Positions 14,934 to 22,577 of a stretch of DNA of 24,959 bases are shown here, piece after piece; position 1 is the first letter of the stretch; every line of letters starts with the position of its first letter. Location: positions 1 to 24,959 of the forward strand of contig DAJQ01000036.1 of the NCBI GenBank assembly GCA_002496395.1, written 5' to 3'. Under the pieces are notes generated by a model that saw only the letters and a list, made by a program, of their open reading frames with translations, was not told the origin of the DNA and made no database searches. The translations under genes were made by a program, and so were the position numbers. Source of the stretch: Methanocorpusculaceae archaeon UBA456. Its GTDB lineage: Archaea > Halobacteriota > Methanomicrobia > Methanomicrobiales > Methanocorpusculaceae.

Positions 14934-14971
14934 CCTCTTGCAGGCAGGATCCATACCTCCTGCTATACCTT

Positions 14972-14979
14972 CTTATATT
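14972..14979 (-). promoter_or_regulatory. TATA box for gyrBA
   Basis: On the minus strand AATATAAG, within CCAATATAAGAAGG, is a good archaeal TATA box. The predicted transcription start is near 14950, giving a leader of about 75 bases before gyrB. Confidence 0.5.
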
Positions 14980-15041
14980 GGTTCCCAAAGATGATATAGA
15001 TCTCCCCATCTGAAGGAATGCGGCTTGCTGACCTGGGAAAA

Positions 15042-15350
15042 TCAGTCAAATGAACCCATATCAGGATCTTCGATTCCCAGTTCCCGGTCAACGGCAAGGA
15101 TAATTTTCTCGATGATCTTTTTTGCCGCTTCGGCATCCTGTTTGTCATCCATTCCGATCTTATGCCAGATGACCAGTTTCTTCAGGCGCTCGGTTAATTG
15201 AGAGACCTCTGTTCCTTTCAGGGATGGCGGCACCTGCATCTCGGTGACATGATCGGACGCTCCATAGAATGCCTGTTCAGGAGGGAGGGCGAAATGCCTG
15301 CTCAGGAGAACGAGGTTCACAACAAATCCTCTTCCGAATTTACTTTCCAT
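15042..15350 (-). CDS. small conserved hypothetical protein
   Basis: 102 residues, soluble and mostly helical: an N-terminal SKFGRGFVVNLVLLSRHFALPPEQAFYGASDH segment, a central LKGTEVSQLTERLKKLVIW helix and an acidic C-terminus (IEDPDMGSFD). I recall similar proteins in methanogens but know no function, and see no catalytic motif. It lies 39 bases downstream of the T-component gene of the metal transporter on the same strand, so it may be the last gene of that operon, and upstream of gyrB. It is short enough that only the coding-like composition and the family memory support it. Confidence 0.65.
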   Translation of the reverse strand: MESKFGRGFVVNLVLLSRHFALPPEQAFYGASDHVTEMQVPPSLKGTEVSQLTERLKKLVIWHKIGMDDKQDAEAAKKIIEKIILAVDRELGIEDPDMGSFD

Positions 15351-15389
15351 AAAGAATCATCTCGCAGTGAGATCAGATGAATGATGCGG

Positions 15390-16202
15390 TCAGAGGAGAT
15401 AGATGAGGATTGGGAAGATGATGATGAACGGCATGATCATCCCTAGTGCCAGCTGATCGGTGAAGGCAAGAGGCTTTTTTGTTATATAGATATGAGAAGA
15501 TCGGCCATACCCCCGGCAGAGCATGCCCATGTAGGTACGCTCCCCCTGTTCAAAGGATCGGAGAAAGAGGGTGCCGACAGTATAGGCGATTGTGGAGATC
15601 CGGTACCTGTAGGGAAGTGCCCGGTTGTAGGCATTGAAGCACCGGGTGGCAAGGGCATTCTGGATATGCCCATACATTATGGCAAAGACGAAGAGATATC
15701 GGATCGTCATCCCGAGAACCAGCGTAAACTCGGCAGGTAACCCAAGCCGTGCCGCTCCCTCCAGGAGATCATGCATCGGGGTTGTTCCTGAAAGGAGGAT
15801 GATGAATGAGATACAGACGATGAATTTTGCAGAGAGCATCAGTGCAAAGAGAAATGACTCCTGGTACACGGCAATGCCAAGCGGGAGATCGAGGAGAACC
15901 GTGAATTCCGTGTAGCGGGGGTTTTTAAAGAATATCTGGGCAACGATGATGAAGAATCCAAACGGAAGGATCATGGCAAGGCGGATAAGGTATGTCTTTA
16001 TAGAGGTCTTTGAGAGTCCAAAGAGGAGGAGGAGGAGGAGCAGGAATCCGCCGGATACGAGGTAGAGATCCTCCTCAAATGGATAGGATACCACTGCAAT
16101 AATCGCAGCAATAGTGAGAATAAGCTTCACACGTGCATCGAGCCGGTGAACGATGCTATCCCGGTACGACTCCTGCTCGATTGCAAAGAGCTCCTCGATC
16201 AT
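15390..16202 (-). CDS. cbiQ: ECF metal transporter T component (CbiQ/NikQ)
   Basis: 270-residue membrane protein with about five to six hydrophobic segments (roughly 25-65, 72-92, 115-140, 160-180 and 250-270). The two cytoplasmic coupling motifs that dock onto the ATPase are visible as ALATRCF (183-189) and MLCRGYG (227-233), the second with the expected Arg-Gly. It links the ATP-binding subunit to the substrate-binding M component in nickel or cobalt uptake. The gene overlaps the upstream ATPase gene by four bases. The cob/nik label depends on the metal, which cannot be read from this subunit. Confidence 0.93.
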   Translation of the reverse strand: MIEELFAIEQESYRDSIVHRLDARVKLILTIAAIIAVVSYPFEEDLYLVSGGFLLLLLLLFGLSKTSIKTYLIRLAMILPFGFFIIVAQIFFKNPRYTEFTVLLDLPLGIAVYQESFLFALMLSAKFIVCISFIILLSGTTPMHDLLEGAARLGLPAEFTLVLGMTIRYLFVFAIMYGHIQNALATRCFNAYNRALPYRYRISTIAYTVGTLFLRSFEQGERTYMGMLCRGYGRSSHIYITKKPLAFTDQLALGMIMPFIIIFPILIYLL

Positions 16203-17032
16203 GGCCGCCTGCCAAATGCCCTGAAGAACGACGCTTCAGCATCGCTGTACCGGTATGCCATCTCTATATCAACACCATCGCGTCTGAGCTTCCTGATGAG
16301 GCGGGGGAGCGGGGGGACATGGAGACGGGTTGAGGTCAGGAGCTCCTCGTGGGAGAAGATCTCATCAACAGTGCCGGACCCTGTGATCCTGCCATGATTC
16401 ATCACATAGACGAGATCGGCGATCTCAGGCACAAGATCGACCTGGTGTGTTGAGAAGATGATTGTGATCCCATACTCGTCAGGGAGGGTCTTCAGGAACG
16501 TGAGCAGATCTTCCACTCCGCCGGGATCCAACCCGGCTGTCGGCTCATCAAGAACCAGCACCTGGGGCTCCATCGCTACAACCCCGGCAATCGCAACCCG
16601 TTTCTTCTCGCCACCTGAGAGGTGGTGGGGAACACGGGTGCGGAGATCCTCTAGACCCAGCATCGCAACAGCACTATCCACCCGGTGTGCAACCGTCTCG
16701 GGGTCAAGACCCAGGTTTATCGGACCAAAAGCAATATCCTGCTCGACGGTAGGGGAGAAGATCTGGTCGTCAGGGTTCTGGAAGACGATCCCGACAAACT
16801 TCCTGATATCCGCAATATTCTTCTTAGTAATCGCCTCGCCACGTATCAGCACTTCGCCGGATGTCGGTTTCAGAATGCCGTTGAAGTGCTTGAAGAGGGT
16901 GCTCTTTCCTGCCCCATTTGGCCCGAGGAGAGCGATACTCGTTTTGCGGGGAGCCACAAAGTCAATCCCGTCAAGTGCGAGGACATTGTTTCTATACAAA
17001 TAACAGAGATTTCGTGTTTCGATTAAATGCAT
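16199..17032 (-). CDS. cbiO: ECF metal transporter ATP-binding subunit (CbiO/NikO)
   Basis: 277 residues. Walker A is GPNGAGKST (37-45), the Q-loop lies in GIVFQNPDDQIFSPTVEQDIAFGP, the ABC signature in HHLSGGEKKRVAIAG, Walker B in VLVLDEPTAGLD and the switch His in FSTHQVD. The Q-loop block is characteristic of ECF-type ATPases, which energise uptake across the cytoplasmic membrane. A C-terminal extension of about 60 residues past the H-loop is normal. It starts 39 bases after the PDGLE gene; the gap is A/T-rich on the minus strand (TATTTTTTACTATTTTACC), so an internal promoter or attenuation point is possible. It overlaps the T-component gene. Confidence 0.95.
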   Translation of the reverse strand: MHLIETRNLCYLYRNNVLALDGIDFVAPRKTSIALLGPNGAGKSTLFKHFNGILKPTSGEVLIRGEAITKKNIADIRKFVGIVFQNPDDQIFSPTVEQDIAFGPINLGLDPETVAHRVDSAVAMLGLEDLRTRVPHHLSGGEKKRVAIAGVVAMEPQVLVLDEPTAGLDPGGVEDLLTFLKTLPDEYGITIIFSTHQVDLVPEIADLVYVMNHGRITGSGTVDEIFSHEELLTSTRLHVPPLPRLIRKLRRDGVDIEMAYRYSDAEASFFRAFGRRP

Positions 17033-17071
17033 GAGGAGTATGGTAAAATAGTAAAAAATAGGAGATAAAGA

Positions 17072-17404
17072 TTATGATTTCTTCGCCTTTGCACATTTTC
17101 CAATAGCAAGGGCGAGGATAAGGGCAATGATCGTGCCAAGGACAATAACGGCCAGCTCACCCATCTTCCCACCATCTTCTCCCATTGAATAATCGGGGAA
17201 CGGGGATTCATATGCAAATCTTCCTTCTTCCTCTTCATGAATCTCGGCCTCTTCCGGGGTATCGCCGAAGAGCGCCTTCTGCTCCTGGACAACAAGAGCA
17301 GTGCTCTCAAGACCGTCGGGATCACCAGAAGCGGCGAAGACAGCGACGATTCCAATCAGGATTGCTACAACAAGACCGATCACGATAAACTGCTCACTCT
17401 TCAT
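17072..17404 (-). CDS. PDGLE-domain metal transporter accessory subunit (CbiN/NikN-like)
   Basis: 110 residues with one membrane segment near each end (5-25 and about 84-103). The eponymous PDGLE motif sits just after the first segment (P29 to E33), and a SPFPDYSM block precedes the second, both typical of the PDGLE/CbiN-like subunit that stabilises the M component. In known systems this subunit takes part in loading Ni2+ or Co2+. A glutamate-rich loop (EEAEIHEEEEG) on the outer side could help attract cations. The ATG overlaps the M-component stop by four bases. Confidence 0.85.
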   Translation of the reverse strand: MKSEQFIVIGLVVAILIGIVAVFAASGDPDGLESTALVVQEQKALFGDTPEEAEIHEEEEGRFAYESPFPDYSMGEDGGKMGELAVIVLGTIIALILALAIGKCAKAKKS

Positions 17405-18042
17405 GCAGCACTCACCCCCGTTACCGTCTCGGAGAATTCAGGGCGTGCCTGGAGGAGGAGATAGATGGCTCCTGCCGTAATTGCCCCTTCAACAATTCCG
17501 ATGAGCGCATGGTATGTTCCCATCGCCACCAGACCAGGGACAAGCGGGAAGGTACCTGCAAGCCACATCATCACGGCACAGGCGAGTGCCGCGATGAAGC
17601 AGGCAAGCCATGCGGCAATGGCAGCAGAGAGATATACCTTCTTCGTTGCCCGATAAAGCCCCTGATAGGAGTAGTATCCGATGTACCCGCCAATGACTCC
17701 CATAGTGAGGATATTCGCACCCATCGTGGTGAGCCCGCCGTCACCGAAGATGATGCCCTGTATGATCAGGACAAGCGTGAGGACGAAGACGGCTGCATAG
17801 GGGGAGCCGAGCAGGATCGCAACCAGTGCACCCCCAACCAGATGCCCGCTCGTCCCAAAGCCAACCGGCAGGTTGAAGGCCTGGATCGCAAAGATCCCGG
17901 CGGAGAGGACCGCAACCATCGGGATTTTGTCTTCAGTCAACTCATTCCTCGCCCACTTCAGGGCCAGAATAATAAAGATAAGGGCAATGATCCAGTAGAT
18001 TCCGCCCTGCCAGATTGGCATGAATGCATCAGGTATGTGCAT
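17401..18042 (-). CDS. cbiM: ECF metal transporter substrate-binding membrane component (CbiM/NikM)
   Basis: 213 residues with about six to seven hydrophobic segments. It starts MHIPD, which gives the N-terminal amino group and His2 used to bind the metal, and His67 lies in TSGHLVGGALVAILLG, the second known ligand region of NikM/CbiM. The N-terminus must therefore be exact, which supports the start at 18042. It is the first gene of the M-PDGLE-O-Q operon. Upstream lie a TATA box at 18069-18077 that would give an almost leaderless transcript, and a long inverted repeat at 18079-18120. The metal may be Ni2+ or Co2+; the upstream operator favours Ni2+, since its arms resemble NikR boxes. Confidence 0.95.
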   Translation of the reverse strand: MHIPDAFMPIWQGGIYWIIALIFIILALKWARNELTEDKIPMVAVLSAGIFAIQAFNLPVGFGTSGHLVGGALVAILLGSPYAAVFVLTLVLIIQGIIFGDGGLTTMGANILTMGVIGGYIGYYSYQGLYRATKKVYLSAAIAAWLACFIAALACAVMMWLAGTFPLVPGLVAMGTYHALIGIVEGAITAGAIYLLLQARPEFSETVTGVSAA

Positions 18043-18068
18043 GAGTACACCAGAGCACTATAACACCC

Positions 18069-18077
18069 AATATATTA
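18069..18077 (-). promoter_or_regulatory. TATA box for the metal transporter operon
   Basis: On the minus strand TAATATATT lies about 26 bases before a predicted start near 18047, only five bases upstream of the ATG, so the transcript may be nearly leaderless. Confidence 0.55.
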
Positions 18078-18078
18078 A

Positions 18079-18120
18079 AAGTATTACGAATTGAATATCA
18101 TATGAGATCACGTAATACTT
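18079..18120. promoter_or_regulatory. long inverted repeat, candidate NikR-like operator
   Basis: AAGTATTACG (18079-18088) and CGTAATACTT (18111-18120) are perfect 10-base arms separated by 22 bases. The right arm contains the last sense codons of the reductase gene; the left arm abuts the TATA box of the M-component gene. The GTATTAC arms resemble archaeal and deltaproteobacterial NikR half-sites (GTRTTAC), but the spacing is about one helical turn longer than the usual 13-16 bases. The regulator is not encoded in the window. Confidence 0.6.
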
Positions 18121-19253
18121 CTCAACAGCTGCATAATTCCAAGCCTTCCGAAGACCGGCAGGAGTTCCGGCTTGAAGAGGAGGCGGCGGATCAGCTTCCC
18201 AGGCCGATCCATATCTCCGTCCTCCACGATGATCTTCAGGATATTTGGATCTGAGAGGGCTTTGATTGCGGAATCAACATCATCTGAGCTCAGCCACCCC
18301 CGCATCTCAAAGAGCTTCAGCCCAAGGGCAAGCTCTCTCCCGATATCCGCCTTCCAGATCCGCTGATAGGTATAGAGTGCCTCAGCAGAGGTATTCTCCA
18401 CCTCAAAGGCCCGCACAGCAGTTTTAACCGCGTGCCGAGCTGATCGGATCCCGGTGTAGACACCACCACCCGAGGTGGGCTTTGGCAGGCCGGCTGCATC
18501 CCCGCAGACCATGAGGCGATCCGAATAGGTCTTTTCGGGAGGGCCAAGGGGGATTGCTCCTGTGACGCAATGAACGGAGGTGGGAGTATAGTTCCTGATG
18601 AAGGCAGAAAACCGTGCAGGAATATCCTTCAACCCGCAGAGCCCGACCCTCGCCCTCCTTTCTGATATCGGGATCACCCAGCCGAAGAAGTCAGGCGAGG
18701 CATCCGGATGGAGTTCGACGAAACGGGGATCGCGATCGAGGACGATATCAGCCTGGATGCCGCCGAGGAGATACCGGGGGCGCGGCAGGCCGGCAGACCG
18801 GGCAATCCCGCTCCGGGGACCGTCTGCTGCGATACAGATTCCATGGGGGATCTCGTCCCGCCCGCCAGCACCCCGTGTCGCGATAAAACCGGGCTTCATC
18901 CATTCCGCATAACACTTCATCCTGATATCGGCACCGGCGGCTGCGGCCGCCTGCACCATCTCGCGGTCAAGTACAGCACGGTCAACGACATACGCCTTCG
19001 TCTTTTCTGCATCAAAGAGGAGTTCGCTCCCCTTTCCGGAGACGATCCGGGCACCCTGTATGGTATTCAGAATAGAACGATCTGTTACCTCGCATTCCGC
19101 AAAGGCAGACGAGCTGAGGAGGCCGGCACACTGGACCGGATGCCCGGCGGCGGCATGCTCTTCAATGAGGAGTGTCGAGAGGCCCGCTTCGGCAGACAAC
19201 CGTGCAGCGGTTGCCCCGACAGGCCCTCCTCCGACAACGACGATATCATACAT
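18108..19253 (-). CDS. geranylgeranyl-reductase-family FAD-dependent oxidoreductase
   Basis: 381 residues from ATG 19251-19253. The dinucleotide-binding GGGPVGATAA is at residues 8-17, followed by the acidic LLIEEH, the PVQCAGLLS block typical of the family, and the second FAD motif VCGDAAGLPKPTSGGGVYTGIRSA. Archaeal members saturate the isoprenoid chains of archaeol lipids or of cofactors, using reduced flavin at the membrane surface. Whether this copy works on lipids or another polyprenyl compound cannot be told, since methanogens hold several paralogues. An upstream extension of 18 codons is rejected because the Rossmann motif belongs at the N-terminus and AGGTCA precedes the chosen ATG. 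Confidence 0.9.
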   Translation of the reverse strand: MYDIVVVGGGPVGATAARLSAEAGLSTLLIEEHAAAGHPVQCAGLLSSSAFAECEVTDRSILNTIQGARIVSGKGSELLFDAEKTKAYVVDRAVLDREMVQAAAAAGADIRMKCYAEWMKPGFIATRGAGGRDEIPHGICIAADGPRSGIARSAGLPRPRYLLGGIQADIVLDRDPRFVELHPDASPDFFGWVIPISERRARVGLCGLKDIPARFSAFIRNYTPTSVHCVTGAIPLGPPEKTYSDRLMVCGDAAGLPKPTSGGGVYTGIRSARHAVKTAVRAFEVENTSAEALYTYQRIWKADIGRELALGLKLFEMRGWLSSDDVDSAIKALSDPNILKIIVEDGDMDRPGKLIRRLLFKPELLPVFGRLGIMQLLRSIT

Positions 19254-19352
19254 GCGTGACCTGATTATGTGTCTCCGGGAGAGATAAGAGAGGAGTGTCT
19301 TCTGCATGCAGGAGATGGATGAAGAACACCTGCCAGAAACCGATCAGGCAGC

Positions 19353-19562
19353 CTACTCCCATTTCACCCCAAAGAGCGGCTCATCGCTTCGTGGCTCCCT
19401 CGGCGCCCTGAGCGGGACGACATCCGTCTCCCAGGGGATCTCACCCCCACCTTTAATGAGCCCGAGCAGGCGTTCGAGCGCAGCAGCTTCTGCCTCTTTC
19501 CTCGTTGATGCACCCCCCACCTTCAGGGTCACGGTGACCGTCACCTTCCACTCATCCGGCAT
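19353..19562 (-). CDS. small conserved hypothetical protein
   Basis: 69 residues, beginning MPDEWKVTVTVTLKVGGAST and continuing with a helix rich in Ala/Glu (RKEAEAAALERLLGLIKGG) and a PWETDVVPLRAPREPRSDEP tail. The strand-helix layout suggests a small alpha/beta fold, perhaps a dsRNA-binding-like half domain, but there are no catalytic residues. GAGG lies eight bases before the ATG, which supports translation. It precedes the reductase gene by about 100 bases on the same strand. I recognise the style of methanogen hypothetical proteins but no function. Confidence 0.55.
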   Translation of the reverse strand: MPDEWKVTVTVTLKVGGASTRKEAEAAALERLLGLIKGGGEIPWETDVVPLRAPREPRSDEPLFGVKWE

Positions 19563-19688
19563 ACAGAATCCTCTGAATGGAAAATTGTCCGGGGAAGGTA
19601 AATAGGCTCTGGTATCGTGGGCAGACGCACTCCCTACCTTCAGGTGAAGAGAAGCAGGAGAGGTTCGCCTCTTTGGATATGCTGATAT

Positions 19689-19704
19689 AGTACGATTACG
19701 TACT
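19689..19704. promoter_or_regulatory. candidate PadR operator
   Basis: AGTACG (19689-19694) and CGTACT (19699-19704) form a perfect inverted repeat around ATTA, 55 bases before the PadR start. It overlaps the 3' side of a TATA-like GATATAGT (19685-19692). This is the position expected for an autoregulating repressor. Confidence 0.45.
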
Positions 19705-19758
19705 GTTCATTACAAGACGGTTCGAAGTAGAACTATCAAGAAGAGGTATTATTCTATC

Positions 19759-20259
19759 ATGAGAAGCATACTGCACTATACCAACGGAGAGGGCCATACC
19801 CGATCATTGATCTCCCTCTATGTCCTTCATTCCCTCCATTGCAAACCAAAAACAGGCTATGATCTCCTGAAAGAAATAGAAGAGGTGACAGGAGGGGCAT
19901 GGGTCCCGAGCAAGGGAACGCTTTATCCACTGCTCCACAGCCTCGCCGATGAGGGGCTCATTACAGAAGAAGATACAGGAGTACGCTCAAAGATCATTTA
20001 TACCCCAACCGATGCCGGGGAAGAGGTTCTCGCAGCAATCAAGGCGTGCAATCACCAATCCAAAGAACAGGTACTTCTCCTTAAAACCCTGCATACCAGG
20101 ATTTTTGGAGAGGAACGTGCATCACTTCGGGAGATGATGTGGGAGATACGGGAGTGTATTCATACCCTGCCAACAGAGAAGCATGAAGAAGCACTGGAGA
20201 TTCTCAGGGGATGCAAAAAGAGCCTTGGAGAACTCAACAATGAGGAGAGATCCAGATGA
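19759..20259 (+). CDS. PadR family transcriptional regulator
   Basis: 166 residues. The winged helix covers roughly 15-90, with the family hallmark TGYDLLKEIEEVTGGAWVPSKGTLYPLLHSLADEGLI, and the rest is the dimerising C-terminal helix. PadR proteins usually repress exporter genes and are released by the toxic substrate. The stop overlaps the ATG of the ABC ATPase gene by four bases, so the regulator, ATPase and permease form one operon. A palindrome at 19689-19704 in the promoter is the likely binding site. GAGGT lies upstream of the ATG, at a somewhat long spacing. Confidence 0.92.
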   Translation: MRSILHYTNGEGHTRSLISLYVLHSLHCKPKTGYDLLKEIEEVTGGAWVPSKGTLYPLLHSLADEGLITEEDTGVRSKIIYTPTDAGEEVLAAIKACNHQSKEQVLLLKTLHTRIFGEERASLREMMWEIRECIHTLPTEKHEEALEILRGCKKSLGELNNEERSR

Positions 20260-21236
20260 CCGCTATCCTCGTCGATACACTCACCAGGCGTTTCGGAGAA
20301 TTTACCGCAGTTGACGCCATCTCATTTGAGATACCGGAAGGAGAGATCTTCGGCCTCCTCGGTCCGAATGGTGCTGGGAAGACGACCACCATCTCCATGC
20401 TCTCAACCCTGCTTGAGCCGACATCGGGTAGGGCATTTCTCAATGGTATTGATATCCAAATCGATCAGGATGGCGTCCGGAAGGCAATCGGGATCGTCTT
20501 TCAGGATCAGAGCCTCGATGAAGAGCTGACTGCATGGGAGAATATGGATTTCCATGGCAGGCTCTACCGCATCCCAAAAGCGATCAGGGAACAGCGGATT
20601 GGCGAGATGCTCAGGCTTGTCGAGCTGGAAGACCGGCAGGAGAGTCTGGTGAAGACCTTCTCCGGCGGTATGCGTCGGCGGCTTGAGATCGCACGGGGCC
20701 TCCTGCACGAACCATCAATCCTCTTTCTGGATGAGCCGACACTCGGGCTTGATCCCCAGACGAGAAACCATCTCTGGGAGTATATCCAGAACCTGAACAG
20801 GAGGAAGGGGATCACCATCATCCTCACCACCCATTACATGGACGAGGCAGACCGGCTCTGTGACCGGGTGGCGATCATCGACCAGGGAAAGATTGTTGCG
20901 ATGGATACGCCTGCAAACCTGAAGAGCCAGGTTGGCGAGGATGTGATCTCCATCACCTCCCCCGATGCCGGCAGAATTGCAGACGAGATCAAAGCCCCAT
21001 GGATTGTGGGTGCCGAACAGTATGACGGGCAGGTGATCATCCGGCTCAGGTCTGCTGAAGATCACCTTCTCGAACTCCTTGGCATGATCGGGGTGGACGG
21101 CTATACGATTGTATCCATCTCGATCAGAAAGCCCACCCTGGAGGATGTCTTTCTCCACTTCACAGGCAGGGAGATGCGGCACGAAGAGGCAGGGGCAGCA
21201 GATAGGATGCGGATGAGGATGCCGAGGAGGGACTAG
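20256..21236 (+). CDS. ABC exporter ATP-binding protein (DrrA type)
   Basis: 326 residues. Walker A is GPNGAGKTT (36-44), the signature FSGGMRRRLEIARG, Walker B ILFLDEPTLGLDP and the switch His in LTTHYMDEADRL. A C-terminal domain of about 100 residues (from NLKSQVGEDVISIT) is typical of the DrrA/CcmA group of drug and polymer exporters. The tail is Arg- and Met-rich (DRMRMRMPRRD), probably a degenerate end. It powers the permease encoded two bases downstream. The substrate is unknown; antibiotic, detergent or lipid-like compounds are usual for the family. Confidence 0.93.
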   Translation: MTAILVDTLTRRFGEFTAVDAISFEIPEGEIFGLLGPNGAGKTTTISMLSTLLEPTSGRAFLNGIDIQIDQDGVRKAIGIVFQDQSLDEELTAWENMDFHGRLYRIPKAIREQRIGEMLRLVELEDRQESLVKTFSGGMRRRLEIARGLLHEPSILFLDEPTLGLDPQTRNHLWEYIQNLNRRKGITIILTTHYMDEADRLCDRVAIIDQGKIVAMDTPANLKSQVGEDVISITSPDAGRIADEIKAPWIVGAEQYDGQVIIRLRSAEDHLLELLGMIGVDGYTIVSISIRKPTLEDVFLHFTGREMRHEEAGAADRMRMRMPRRD

Positions 21237-21238
21237 CG

Positions 21239-21991
21239 ATGGAGATCATCTATACCCTCTGGCTCAGGAGCGTCAAGCGCTATGTCCGTTCAAAGAGCCG
21301 GATCGTCGGGAGCCTCGGAATGCCGGTTTTCTTCCTGCTTGCTCTTGGATTTGGGCTGAATGAGGTGGTGCAGATACCGGGAAGTACAGGAGAGAATTAC
21401 CTCCAGTTCCTGGTGCCGGGGATCATTGCCATGGCGGTGCTCTTCACCTCGATCTTCTCGGGGATCATGATCATCTGGGACAAGCAGTTTGGATTCTTAA
21501 AAGAGACGCTGGTCGCACCGGTCTCACGGCTTGAGATCATGCTCGGCCAGACCGTCGGCGGGGCAACGACTGCCGTCATTCAGGGGGCGTTCATCCTCGT
21601 CTTATCGCTCTTTATCGGGATCAGCATACCCTCTCTCCCGGGTTTTCTCATTGCATTCCTCTTCATGACGCTGATCGGCATCTGCTTTGCAGCGCTCGGC
21701 ATCGCCATTGCTTCAAGGATGGAGGATATGCACGGGTTCCAGCTGATCATGAACTTTGTGATCTTCCCGATCTTCGGCCTCTCCGGCGCACTCTTTCCAA
21801 TTGAAAGCCTGCCCGAATGGATTGTACCCCTGACACTGCTAAACCCGCTCACCCATGGCGTAGAGGGGATCCGGTATGGGCTGCTCGGCACCTCGGCAAT
21901 CCACCCGCTTGTATCTCTGGCGGCGCTAGGCCTGAGCACGGCGGTGATGATTGTTATAGGGGCATTCCTCTTCAGGAAGGCGTCGGTGTGA
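21239..21991 (+). CDS. ABC-2 type exporter permease (DrrB type)
   Basis: 250 residues with six predicted membrane segments: about 23-45, 58-78, 100-125, 135-160, 165-185 and 225-245. The segment FPIFGLSGALFPIESLPEWI and the following LNPLTHGVEGIRYGLLG are the ABC-2 signature. The N-terminal cytoplasmic part (LRSVKRYVRSKSRIVGSLGMP) matches the coupling helix region. The start follows the ATPase stop by two bases, with GGAGG about ten bases upstream. Two copies would pair with two copies of the ATPase to form an exporter in the cytoplasmic membrane. Confidence 0.92.
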   Translation: MEIIYTLWLRSVKRYVRSKSRIVGSLGMPVFFLLALGFGLNEVVQIPGSTGENYLQFLVPGIIAMAVLFTSIFSGIMIIWDKQFGFLKETLVAPVSRLEIMLGQTVGGATTAVIQGAFILVLSLFIGISIPSLPGFLIAFLFMTLIGICFAALGIAIASRMEDMHGFQLIMNFVIFPIFGLSGALFPIESLPEWIVPLTLLNPLTHGVEGIRYGLLGTSAIHPLVSLAALGLSTAVMIVIGAFLFRKASV

Positions 21992-21998
21992 GAGGGGA

Positions 21999-22049
21999 TT
22001 TCAGGAAGAGAAAAGGAGGATGGATATCACCTGAGGGCTCTTCCTGAAA
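21999..22049. terminator. 12-bp inverted repeat between convergent genes, likely shared terminator
   Basis: TTTCAGGAAGAG (21999-22010) pairs perfectly with CTCTTCCTGAAA (22038-22049) around 27 bases. It fills the gap between the permease stop and the PIN-gene stop, the right place for a terminator serving both strands. Confidence 0.5.
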
Positions 22050-22052
22050 AGA

Positions 22053-22577
22053 TCAGAATATTCCCCGATATCTCTTCCATTGAATGATTGTCTGTTGACA
22101 TTCATCACGTGGCGGATTGCGCCCCTGTGAGCGCATCCTCTGCCATGCACCAATAGCCATTTCAGGAGTGATCACGTGAGAGTTCACCATGTAATCCAGT
22201 AGCCAGCAGGTGCCACACCATTCAACCTCCTGAGCAACCGCTACGTGGATGAGCGCCTGATCACCGGTAAGGAGCGGCCTATGCAGATTTTTGGCAAGAA
22301 GGAGAACAGAGAGATCGGCATAGGAGGGGTGCGGATACCTGTCGATCAGATCCATTCATTCCTGAACAGAATCTGAGCTGAGAGACTGAACAGAGAGACC
22401 CATATCAACGAGTGCTGCAAACGGAGGATGCAACAGCTCTTTTTGAACGAAATCAGTGACGACGAATCTACAGGGGAGCAAAAAGAGATTCGTTATCAGA
22501 TCCGCTTTATATAGATCGATGATCGCGTTCGTATCAATGACATACGAGGGATGAGTTGTCACGGGATACTTCTCCAT
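22053..22577 (-). pseudogene. PIN-domain toxin split by an in-frame TGA
   Basis: One reading frame holds a full PIN domain but is cut by TGA at 22356-22358, followed at once by ATG (22353-22355). The first part (73 residues) carries VIDTNAIIDLY (D15, N17) and E47 in FVQKELL; the second (100 residues) carries SYADLSVLLLA (D14) and LLTGDQALI (D32), so all four acidic metal ligands survive. Intact homologues read straight across this point (VQE..IDRYPHPSYADL). The frame overlaps the upstream Xre-ImmA gene by 44 bases, the layout of an Xre/COG2856-PIN toxin-antitoxin pair. It is either a recent nonsense mutation or a two-chain protein made by stop-restart; AGGA just before TGAATG would allow the latter. 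Confidence 0.75.

Noticed and set aside
17509..18063. 184-codon plus-strand frame opposite the M component
   Set aside because: Antisense to cbiM, which carries the MHIPD start and membrane segments; the frame is rich in charged residues with no family pattern.
18043..18107. Cobalamin riboswitch upstream of the metal transporter
   Set aside because: The predicted leader is only a few bases long and no B12-box-like sequence is visible; the inverted repeat lies upstream of the TATA box, so it acts as DNA.
18708..19259. 183-codon plus-strand frame
   Set aside because: Antisense to the FAD-dependent reductase with clear FAD motifs.
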